Part shown: positions 54,601 to 64,000 of the stretch, one piece after another
How the letters are laid out: every line of letters starts with the position of its first letter
Numbering within the stretch: the stretch's first letter is position 1
Origin: Mixophyes australis
Lineage: Eukaryota > Chordata > Amphibia > Anura > Limnodynastidae
NCBI GenBank assembly: GCA_036250195.1
Contig: JAVHZZ010000001.1
Coordinates: forward strand, 399,208,117 to 399,272,116
Direction of reading: 5' to 3'
Length of the DNA: 64,000 nucleotides
Made by a program: the position numbers and the translations under genes
Notes under the pieces: model-generated
What the model was told of the DNA's origin: nothing
The model's input: only the letters and a program-made list of their open reading frames with translations
Databases searched by the model: none

Positions 54601-57600
54601 TCTCGGACTGGTCAAACGTGCATGCAAATATCCCAGATTCACTGTCGAGAGAGCCTGGCTGAACGGCAGCGTGAATTCTCTGGAAATTATAACCAGTCCT
54701 CCAGTCCCACAGGTGCATTGTTCCATTATCAGCTGCAGATAGAAATGAGAGGTGCAAGTCAAAACCCACACCTAATATCCTTGCTACTTCCACAAGGACA
54801 CATATATCAATTTCCAAAGAAAAATAAAATATGTACATATAGGTTTCTTATAAAGAATAAGAAATACTATCTTACCTCCTGATACCAGCACACCATCAGA
54901 GTTAACAGCCAAAGTGTTGATTATAGCGTTGTGGCCCGAAAGGTTTTGGATAAAGTTTCCTTCGGGGAATTTCCACTGTTTTATATTATCTGGTGACCCA
55001 GATGCAAATGTGTACCTAGAATAAAAGAAAGAGATTGAAGCGAGGAAAAGAAACATCATTTAGGAAAATACCACATTGCAGAAAAAGTGTTGTGCTGACT
55101 GCAGCAGTGGCACCTATTATATCACATGGCAAGCTGCTGCGCACGGACAGCTATTTCTGGCTTCTCTATAGAGTAGTTGCTGGGGTTCTGCAGAAAAAGA
55201 TTTTCAGAAACAAAACTACTGCTGATGGCTTAGCACCATTTCTTAGTCTTTTCTGGTCTTCTTCACACGTCATTATGATGTAGGGACATACAGTATTTAT
55301 TACAGACTGCTCAGTCTAACAGGTACTCTAAAGTAGTGATATCATTTGTCACTAACCTGGTGCTCTCTCAATTGTGAATAAAGCAAGTGGATGACAATAA
55401 GACAAAGGTTACTACTCTAATAGAGGATCACTAAACCTAAACAAAAAGCATCTTGTAACGTTTAAATTAAATGTGAAACACTATTTTTATTTATGATGCA
55501 ATCATATGATTAAGACTAAATAACTGATCAATCTGTGCAGAATGCACAAATAAAATCTAAAACAAAGCAATCGATACATCTCTTATTACTTAAAAACAGT
55601 AGTTTGTGTGTAGGAAAAACGAAGGACAAATATAAGCAATCTACTGTGCATACTCAAATGTCACGTATATAACAAACTGTCACATAAACCAGTTTTACAT
55701 TAGGTTATACTTTCAAATAACCTTCCCAAGATCAGACTTTTTCAAAGGGGAGGTGCAGGGACAGGATTTCATATTGCAGAAGTGTAATTAACCTCCAATC
55801 TGATAGTGAAGGTGTTTTGACGTCAATATTTCAAATTGTAAATCTAGGATAGTCACTGAATGAGAAGTGTATCGTACTATAAAAGCGGACAATGAAGAAA
55901 AATGTTCTTACTGTCGTGGATGTAATACAACAGCTCGGACAGACTTCTTGTGATTTGTTAATGTGACGCGAGTCTTTCCGCCCACCATATCCCACATCCT
56001 AATTGTGGTATCGTGGCTTCCTGAAAAGGGGACAATCCAAAAAACAAGAGATAGATAATGATCTACTAAGCAATTTGAAACACTGTAAAAATAAAAGCTG
56101 GAAAAATGAAAAACACAGCTCAAGTTGTATCAGTCATCTACAAACAGGGAAGGCAGTTATTTGGGGGGCTTTACCAAGAGGAAGTGTTTCAATTTACTAA
56201 AACCTAACATAAGGTACCTCATGTTTCAGTGAGGTCAGAAGGTCATAGTGAATTGATGATCTGCATTTTTGTTAATATTTGTTCAGTCCAAGAAATGTCT
56301 GCTGCCATTATTTGTCCCAAGCAGATACTAAAAAGCAGGACTAGCCAACCTGTGGCTCTCCAGGTGCTGAGAAGCTACAAGCCCCAGCATGCTTTGCCAA
56401 TAGATAGCCAGACGATTTCCGGTCAAAGCATGCTAGGGCTTGTAGCTTACCACCACCTGGAGAGCCACAGGTTGGCCGGGCCTTCTATAAACCATAAAGC
56501 TATGCAGAAAATGACATGGGGTAACAAAATATATATCATTCATATATATAGTCTGTAATGCAATACACAACGAATACATAAAGCAGCAAAATGAGTGAAT
56601 AAAAATAAAAAACATTAACAGTGTATATGGAATAAATCAGGATACTCTATATTATCAAAACGCATAGCCATGGTCAAAACATAGAAAGGCTCATAAAAAG
56701 CAGAAACAAACAAATTCGGAAAATATACTGATAGTACAATTTATTTTAGTGAATGCACCATGCAAATATTTTGCGCATTTGAAGCTAGACGTATCTAAAC
56801 TAATAGATCTATCACTTACTCGTTACGGTACAGTTTACTGCAGTAAACTCTGTACCATCTGTACATACATATTTTTCTATATGCTAGAGGCCAAAGCACA
56901 CCTGACAAGCTGGAGTAGAACAGCAAAGGACTATGGGAAACAAATGGCATGCCAGCACCTATACCAAGAACACTTTGTATACTGGGGTACAGGGCAAACT
57001 TCTATTATTTGTAAATAGCTAGTAGTTACTGTGCGAATAGATGGACACTGCAGAAAATGAAATGAGGCTTGAATTGCAGTGCGACAGGTCTATCTGCAGC
57101 TTTTTATTTATGAACTAGTCTTATGCTATCACTCAAGAAGAAATCCGTGAAATGGGGTGCCTACAGTGTTTCCATTTCATCACTCTTTTCAGAAAAATAA
57201 GGGGAAGCTTTATTATGGAGCATTTACAAAATCAGTTTCAGTTGTTTTTTTTTTTTCTTTAAAAAGTGAATCTGTCTTTCAAACCATAAAAAGTGTTTGA
57301 AACAGAAAAAGAATGGTTTTAATCAAGTCATAACAAGTTTCAGCACAGTGCACCATATTTATTTTTACACTAGCTAGAATGTTCCTTAATCTTTCTTCAC
57401 CTTACATGCATACCAGAGCTACAGACATTAGATGGGGAATGCTAAGGGTGGAGACAAGCTTTGAACTGTAATTCATGCGCATACTTTCATATGAGAAATC
57501 ACTTATTCAAAAGGAAATGCTTGGTAGTGACATTAGGTCACACCAGGCTACACTGTTCTATTGAATACACACCAACACCTACATACAATGGACAAAAAAA

Positions 57601-60600
57601 AAAATGATCGAAAGGCAGTCTGAAAAGTCCAGGAACCCGGTGATCTCCCGAGAGCTTCATGGGCAATATTCCCGAGGCAGTGCATTGTTAGGCTGTACCG
57701 ACATGAATACTCATTCAGCCCATAAAATGACAGCTTCTCTAGAGAGTAGGCAAAAGGTGGCATCGAAAGCAAAGACTATTAGTTCATTGTGCAAGAGGTG
57801 CTCCAAGTCTCTCCCTACATGATCATATGATCATCTTCATTCAGTACAGATCGCTGACAAACCTATCCTGATGCTACAAGCCGAGAATATGTTTAGCAGA
57901 TGTACCAACAGAGGGCGCGTGTTAACAAGAGAAGCAAGTCCACAGTAACAAAGCACTATGCTTTAGTAACCAAAATACTTTCACACATTGTAACACAATC
58001 ACAGGTGCAAAGCACAACAATTCTTTCACATGAGCTAATGCAAGATATCGCATACACCTGATCTCTCCACACAAACTGGATAATAAAAGGAGTAACTCTT
58101 AGGGGTATATTTACTAAACTGTGGGTTTGAAAAAGTGGAGATGTTTGCTATAGCAACCAATCAGATTCTAGCTATCATTTAATTAGTACATTCTACAAAA
58201 TGACAGCTAGAATCTGATTGGCTGCTTTAGGCAACATCTCCACTTTTTCTAGTACATATACCCCTTAGAGCGCACCTGCCCCTATACAATGATACATTGG
58301 TAATCCTAGCCAATAATCCAGAAATATATTGTGGTTTACTCATTTCATCCGTTTCATACGGCGCTGGTGACAGAAAACTTGTAACCGCATTAACCTGTCC
58401 AATTCGGTCATTTTGCTAGGATGCTATAGCTGGAGAACTTTTTTCAGTTACCAATGCACCAGCTGTCAAATTCCCTCCACTATATTTACAAGCGAGACAT
58501 AGCCGTACATTCGTTTACTACCAACTGCTGGAGCCATCCATAGGATTGTTTGATTTTTTTTCTGCCTCGTTAGAATTCAATTTCAGGAAAATAATTGCTG
58601 TTTCTAAATGAGCTGTGGATCACACAAAAATACATCTTTATTAAAAAAATAAAATAAAAAAAAAAAAGTGTCTCGCTATTGGTTTCTGTGTCAACAAGGA
58701 ATTATGTGATTATTATTCAGTACATAAACAGATACTTGATACATGTTATGGCACTGCATGTAATCTACAATATCAATGATGCATAGCACATACTTTAACC
58801 TAGTTTTGCAATTAACCAATATGGTTGCTGTCAGGTAAGAAAGTTATAAGCCCAAGCAAAAAGTCCCACTACTGCAGAGAAAACAGAGTACCACTCCCCC
58901 CCGCACAGTATGATGGACTCACTTATTTTAGAGCTACACAGCTTTCATTTTAACAACCTTATGCATAATGAAAATCTGTAGAGAACATTCACACGCAAGA
59001 GCAACCATGGACAGAGACTACTGAGTTTGTTGGATTGATCATTCTACTCCTGGGACTTGCTCAATACTGTGTTCCTCACACTGCAACGCGTTTGTACTGT
59101 TGCAAACTGTGCATATATCAAAGCAGTATATCCCCTGCAGACAGTTTAAATCTAGGTTGGATGTTGTTTTTGTCAATGAGAATATCACAAGTATCCTGTC
59201 AAGTTCCTCCAGATGTGACAGGGTTCCATCCATACTTGCTCTTTTGATCTCCCTTATTATGTTTGTCTCCCCCTTCACTAGTCAGTTCTTGACATGCACC
59301 AGGTTACTTTTATGTAGTATCGATGGGTGGGGGGAGCTCAAAGAAAATAGCAATTATAGGTATGAAATTTTAAAAGCTCAAAATTGTATCTTGCAGGAAG
59401 AATTATTAGATACCGCAGCTCACAAATATGCACATATGTAATCCCTTGATGGCAAAAGATCAGTAAAAATGTACTTGTTTACAACATAATATTTTCAGCA
59501 GCAAGCGTTCAAAACAGAAATTCAGAACAGTGTGTTCAATGTGTTGGAAAAGTTTAGATAACTGTACCCTCTGTACTAGAAGAAAAATGCTGCTAATGTT
59601 ATTTTCATGTATACTGTTACAGAAGTGCACGTTACAAATCACTACAATAGAAGTTCTCAAAACAAAAACAAAAAATTACTGGTGTTTTCAAGCTTAAAAT
59701 CTAAAACACATTTCAAAATCATCCCCCCTTCCTTAAATTATTATGTTAGTGGTGGGTCCCTTAGTTACCGGGCTGATAAATCATTGTACCAGCAGCATCA
59801 TCATGTTTCTGGTTGCCAGGACCAACCACTGACCAAGAACGAGATGGTGCAAACTGCGATCAGCCTCTGAAGAGTGATTGGCTGACATATCTGGTACTGC
59901 TCGTCAACCATTTTTGCAATAAATAGCAAAATGAAGATCACCTACCTGCCCAAGACTACAGCAAGGATTAAAATAAATATGAGTGGAAAAGGCCTTTTAA
60001 CACGTACACACAACACTACCAAAAATCCTGAAAGCTATGGGACCAGATTTAAATCCAGAAGTTTTGAATAAATCATCAATATGATCGATATGAGCTCTGT
60101 TCCAACAAGGGCCATATCTCTGTAGAGTCTATGTTATTCCAGTGTTTCCCTCCCACACAAATATACTGGCTTCTGACAAAATTATATTTGTACGTGTGCA
60201 CATTTATAGGGATTCAGAATGTAAGCTCCAAAATGGGGCAGGGACCGATGTGAATGATTACATATTCTCTATACAGTGCTCAGTAACATTACTGCCCCTA
60301 TATAAACAAAGCATAAGAATAAAAATATTAATAATAACCACTAGCATTCCACCTTCAATATCTAATTGCACAATTCATAGTTTCCCCATCCATCTGTAAT
60401 AAATATATCCTAATAAGATGTTAAAGGTTTTTCCATCAAAGTACACTCATTTTTCTTCAACAATCTTAAAAAGGAAATGCACACCCATCTGCAAGTAACA
60501 AACCTTATTTCTGGTGACATGAAGAGGACACTTCACAGATAGGAGTGTGACATATAGCCGAAATAATCTCCACAAGCTCACATCTGCGTCATTAATAGAG

Positions 60601-63059
60601 AGGAATTAGCAGTAATGTCTGAAGGTTTTCTTTTTGCAAGGATACATTAGAGCGTTCTTTTGGAAATGTAGCTCTAGTGTAATAAGGGGAACCTAACCTT
60701 TTTGTAAATAAATGCATAGAACCTTAGTTCCTATTCAGGTTAGATTTACAGGATGCATTTATTGGTTCCTCAATATTAAAGCAGCATCCACAGATAGCCA
60801 GTCCAGCTTTCCCCAAAATAAACAGCATCTATCAGACAAGTACCATAATGTCTCCACCACCCCAGGTATAGTGCAATATCTACATCATAAAGTCTTACCT
60901 GTAATGATCTGGGGCTCTGCAGCCTGGCACCGTACTGTTGCCACAGCATTGGTATGTCCAACAAGTGTATGTACACCAGCTTTTGTTCTGATATCCCATA
61001 TCTATTGTGAATAGAAAAAGCAAGATGACACAGACCTCATATTTACGAGTAAGAAAACACACACTACAACATTAATATATATCAAAGCCTGTGATTTACA
61101 AAGGAATGTTTTAGACTTCAAGGACAACTAAACCCCCAAATTGTACATTTCAGGTATGAACCACGGTGGTATATACATTGATCTATGTTACATTTACATT
61201 CTACTGCATGTCTGTTAACAGGTAAAAGTATCATCATTTGTATCTGACACAAACTAGACTGAACGCCAGCTTCCCTTCTGTATGTACTCTGTGCTGGAGA
61301 CGTTGGGCCAAAAGGGCTGTATACTTCAAATTTGGTGGCAATGTCCAAAGCGTCGGCAGACTATGTTATAAATAATCCTAGAGACCAATGCATATAGAGA
61401 ACCTTGATATTTAGTTTTTGTAGGTTATTATAGTGAATGCAAAGTTGACGAGACTGAATACTCACTCATACTGTTCATTGTCCGATTGATCGGGAATACA
61501 AAAAGCCACCTACTTTGACAAGCTGTAGACTTGATTTGGCAAATGGGTTTAATGAAAAATCTAAGGTCCACATGATAGGGACAGTTCCTCTGACAGGGGG
61601 AAACAGATGAAAGTGAATGCACTGCTCTTCCTCCTAAACATGGTCAGTTTGTTACTCCAGAGAGATCAATGATCTCAGTAATTATCTGTCTTTCCCAAAT
61701 AGCCTCCATGTAGTGTTGAATTGAAGGGAGACAGAAATAAAAATGTCTGTGTACATGGGCCTTAAGGTTCAGAAATATACTCACAGCCATTACTTACACG
61801 TGCGGTTGAATCTCTGCTACAGGTCACGAGCACATCAATGGTAGGATGCAAGTCTAGTCCATAGACTGCACTTAGATGACCATGGTAATGTCTTATCACC
61901 TAGTTAGGAAGAAATTGCAACACAAGATAGCATCTGAAAAGTTTGTATTTCCACTTTATTTGGGACAAAATATTTACAGAAGAAAGTGTGAAATCAATAC
62001 CTAGGAGAGTTTGTGAACACCAGTGTCTTTCTACTTGAAGTTATTCCACTTTTAGTCTGCTAAATCTGCTGCTATAGAAGTAATTTCATCACATAAAATG
62101 CTGGACCAATGTGGAAATGTAGGATTTAATGTCTGAAAATTAGCAAAATGTGTGGCTAATCTGTCTATTGCAAGGCTTGTTAGCCATCTTCCTTTATCTT
62201 CACATACTTTTGTATTTTGTGGATTCTCTTATTTTGGTTAAATTGTTGGAAGGGATGCAGTCATCTGTATAGTATATATTTTAAATGTATGTTTAAACAT
62301 TTAGAAGCTAATAGCTGATAGCTATCTTGAATGGACACGGTCTGTGTACTATAATGTATTAAGTTTTAAATATTGCTGTTATATATTTTTAATTGTAGCT
62401 CTCTCCATCTGTGTTTATAACCTGCCCCCAGTTTTTGCAATCATGTTGTTGATAGTCCAGGTAGTGTCAGTCTGGCTTCAACATAAGTGGAATAAAATAT
62501 CAATGCGAGACTGAGCTGCTCTTAATTAACCAAACAGAGAAAAACAGTCATTGAAATATTGTTTTGTTGTAGCAACATAGAAGACAGTAACCTATACCCC
62601 AAAGCAAATAACATGAAACCAAAAAACCATCATGTTAACCGCACATTCTCAAAATACTGGGTGTCAGCAAACTTGGCAGCATTAAACGCTCACCCCTGTA
62701 CGCTAATTTACACTGACTGTTCCACAGATACTACAAAGGGTAATTTACTAACATTGCATGTAGGGGATAAAATGTACAGATGCAATTGCCAAAGGCAATT
62801 TACACAGCAAGGCAAGTACTAAAAAAGAAGTTCGAGTGAAATGGCTAAAACAAATGCAGGAGTCAATAAAAAGCAATATTCCCTGGGTTTATGCATCTTT
62901 TATACATACCTTATTGTATTCCAGATCCCAGCATTTCACCTGCTTGTCCTCTCCGCAAGAAAATAAATATGGGCTCCTGGAACTCACAATCACTCCTCGG
63001 ACAGTGCTTATGTGACCTGTTAAGGACAGCTTTAATTTACCACTTGCCAGATCCCAGAT
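51640..63059 (-). CDS. plrg1: Pleiotropic regulator 1, last seven coding exons
   Basis: Exons on the minus strand, 5' to 3': 63059-62910, 61899-61798, 61001-60899, 56020-55912, 55015-54876, 54732-54539, 51699-51640. All introns are GT-AG, and the phases join without a shift. The exons give 285 residues, about the C-terminal 55% of the known 514-residue vertebrate protein. They form most of its WD40 propeller ([53 protein letters not shown]) and the basic end KRKRF. PLRG1 is a nuclear component of the PRP19/CDC5L complex, needed for pre-mRNA splicing. The earlier exons lie beyond base 64000. Recognition is from recalled family sequence and is firm. Confidence 0.97.
54539..54732 (-). CDS. plrg1: PLRG1 exon
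   Basis: 194 bp, [11 protein letters not shown] through [13 protein letters not shown] to REDDTA. Acceptor tatctgcag, donor gtatgt. Confidence 0.95.
54876..55015 (-). CDS. plrg1: PLRG1 exon
   Basis: 140 bp, [10 protein letters not shown] to GVLVSG. Acceptor ttttattctag, donor gtaag. The following intron is only 143 bp. Confidence 0.95.
55912..56020 (-). CDS. plrg1: PLRG1 exon
   Basis: 109 bp, [10 protein letters not shown] to AVVLHPR. Acceptor ccttttcag, donor gtaaga. The intron before it is about 4.9 kb and contains two MITEs and a V-SINE fragment. Confidence 0.95.
56336..56484. mobile_element. 149-bp palindromic hAT-type MITE, copy 2
   Basis: It starts CAGGACTAGCCAACCTGTGG; the right end, reverse-complemented, starts AAGGCCCGGCCAACCTGTGG. 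It has the same hairpin plan as 22530-22677 (gctctccaggtg, ccagcatgctttgcc). Flanks ctaaaaag and ctataaac agree at 6 of 8 positions. It lies in a PLRG1 intron. Confidence 0.78.
58102..58264. mobile_element. 163-bp palindromic MITE with TTA duplication
   Basis: Ends ggggtatatttactaaac and tagtacatatacccc, flanked on both sides by TTA (58099-58101, 58265-58267). The arms carry aagtggagatgttt / aacatctccacttt and caaccaatcagattctagct / agctagaatctgattggctg. It is well preserved. The TWA duplication suggests the PIF/Harbinger group. It lies in a PLRG1 intron; an older copy lies at 4271-4434. Confidence 0.8.
60205..60340 (+). mobile_element. V-SINE 3' fragment, diverged
   Basis: tagggattcagaatgtaagc, ggggcagggaccgatgtgaa, ctctatacagtgctcagtaa and ctatataaacaaagc follow the order of the V-SINE 3' part. 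The tail is aataataa instead of (gat)n. It lies in a PLRG1 intron. Confidence 0.65.
60899..61001 (-). CDS. plrg1: PLRG1 exon
   Basis: 103 bp, [10 protein letters not shown] to QIITG. Acceptor attcacaatag, donor gtaag. Ends in phase 1. Confidence 0.95.
61798..61899 (-). CDS. plrg1: PLRG1 exon
   Basis: 102 bp, 34 codons, [10 protein letters not shown] to SRDSTAR. Acceptor cctaactag, donor gtaag. Phase 0 at both ends. Confidence 0.95.
62910..63059 (-). CDS. plrg1: PLRG1 exon (first in window)
   Basis: 150 bp, 50 codons, starting [10 protein letters not shown] and ending DLEYNK. Acceptor ttatttctag, donor gtatgt. Holds a GH-to-WD repeat unit ([11 protein letters not shown]...CWDL). Phase 0 at both ends. 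Confidence 0.95.
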
Positions 63060-64000
63060 CTAGAAATAAGATTTTAAGAAATTAAATCAAGCTGTGCAGC
63101 ACGAATACTCTCTATAAACCAAAAATGTTATTAAAACAATTGCAAGAAAATGACACTTCAGTTGTGCTTTGTATTAAGAGGATGCGTCTCCCGGGCCTAC
63201 TAACAGTAGCTGAGGTCAATGAAACAGACAGAAAGAACACAGAATCAAATATCAGTAGTGCTGAGCCAAAAAGCAGGTTTTCCAGCAAAGAAGGAAAGCT
63301 GTAACAAACATAGCTGTCCCTATGCCACAATCCTATAACAATATCAGAACACAAGGTGGGTACCATCATATTTCCTAATTATGGTCTCCCCTGCTCAGTA
63401 TTATTTCTCCAGAAGGAATGCCTTCTATGTGTCGTCCCAAATACATATATACCATTGGGCTTGAGAGATAGACAATTGATATAACTTATTCTTGCTCTAG
63501 ATAAAAAGGTTACAATAACTGGTAATACTTATGTTATTGACCAACACATAAGTATATGGTCTATAGATACAAATATAAATTTAGGAATGTAAGCTCTCAT
63601 GAGCAGGACCCTCTTTCCTCGTGTTCTCCTTCTACCTGGCCCTCTGCACCTGAAGTCTTGCTTCCCCAGCCCATGCTCCCGGGCACATGATTATATCACA
63701 GGGTACTTTGTATCACATATGCTCACTGTCTTCTCTACAATTTGACATACAATACTACATTTAGAGAGATCCATCGCACAGATTATTGCGAGTTTCCCTC
63801 CTTTCTTTTAATATTTGTTTCTTTTATATTCTTCTCTTAGTAGAAATAAGAGGTGTGCTATCTATTAATACCAAATATAGTAACTTTGTGGAGAGAAAAA
63901 AAGAGAAAAGGTTGGTATTTTAGAAAAAGATGCACTACAACTCACCAGAGTCGTGGGAACATGCTGTACCATACATTGAATATTTAAAACTTAACTTTTA
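63060..64000. other. plrg1: PLRG1 intron (to window edge)
   Basis: No further PLRG1 exon is recognised. It contains the L2-like fragment at 63575-63715. Confidence 0.6.
63575..63715 (+). mobile_element. L2-like 3' UTR fragment
   Basis: aatgtaagctctcatgagca followed by ggaccctctttcctcgtgtt resembles the 'attgtaagcttgcgagcagggccttctcac' region of the L2 3' UTR (minus strand of about 24090-24130). Short and diverged, without a tail. Confidence 0.4.

Larger units (their letters stand above)
56021..60898 (-). other. plrg1: PLRG1 intron, 4.9 kb
   Basis: No coding sequence. It contains the MITEs at 56336-56484 and 58102-58264 and a V-SINE fragment at 60205-60340. Other text is AT-rich and unrecognised. 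The remaining introns (51700-54538, 55016-55911, 61002-61797, 61900-62909) show nothing recognisable. Confidence 0.8.

Noticed and set aside
63940..63960. Possible further PLRG1 exon ending at a ctcacc donor
   Set aside because: The reverse-strand text before the donor does not match the PLRG1 residues expected upstream of IWDLASG.

Overview
The window is vertebrate nuclear DNA and most likely comes from a frog or toad. It has one recognisable cellular gene with short spliced exons and long introns. The rest is dominated by transposable elements of kinds common in anuran genomes: hAT, Harbinger-like and other palindromic MITEs, L2 and CR1 LINEs, tRNA-derived V-SINEs, and chromodomain-bearing Ty3/Gypsy elements. 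The species is inferred from this repeat mix and cannot be fixed from the sequence alone.

Layout: 0-14 kb has no cellular gene I can support. It holds tandem repeats (433-886, 9990-10560, 10680-11960), remnants of hAT and Tc1 transposases (1.06-2.17 kb), palindromic MITEs (4.27 kb, 5.28 kb), a V-SINE pair lying tail to tail (7.18-7.61 kb) and a decayed L2 LINE (12.25-13.77 kb). From 14457 to 22443 lies an apparently complete hAT transposon of 7987 bp. It has a matching 8-bp target duplication, terminal inverted repeats, a TATA promoter candidate and an uninterrupted transposase of 998 codons. About 1 kb further, 23447-29326 is a second, convergent and internally deleted hAT copy with its own perfect 8-bp duplication. 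An L2-clade LINE sits inside it (23983-27067) with a 32-bp target duplication and an uninterrupted endonuclease/reverse transcriptase frame.

30503-40941 is a three-element nest of LTR retrotransposons. An old chromovirus was hit by a solo LTR (32940-34023) and by a younger complete chromovirus (34286-39722, LTRs about 97-98% identical). The younger element keeps gag open, but its pol has several frameshifts. 41-51.6 kb is mostly non-coding, with V-SINE pieces, another L2 remnant (46.7-47.9 kb) and a CR1 remnant (49.6-50.0 kb).

51640-63059, minus strand, holds the last seven coding exons of PLRG1 (pleiotropic regulator 1), a WD40 spliceosome protein of the PRP19/CDC5L complex. All splice sites and reading phases agree. 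The 5' exons lie beyond the right edge. Two MITEs and a V-SINE fragment lie in its introns. The most interesting part is the hAT pair: one copy looks able to make its own transposase, carries large repeat arrays, and has fragments of its own transposase gene recycled into its 3' non-coding half.
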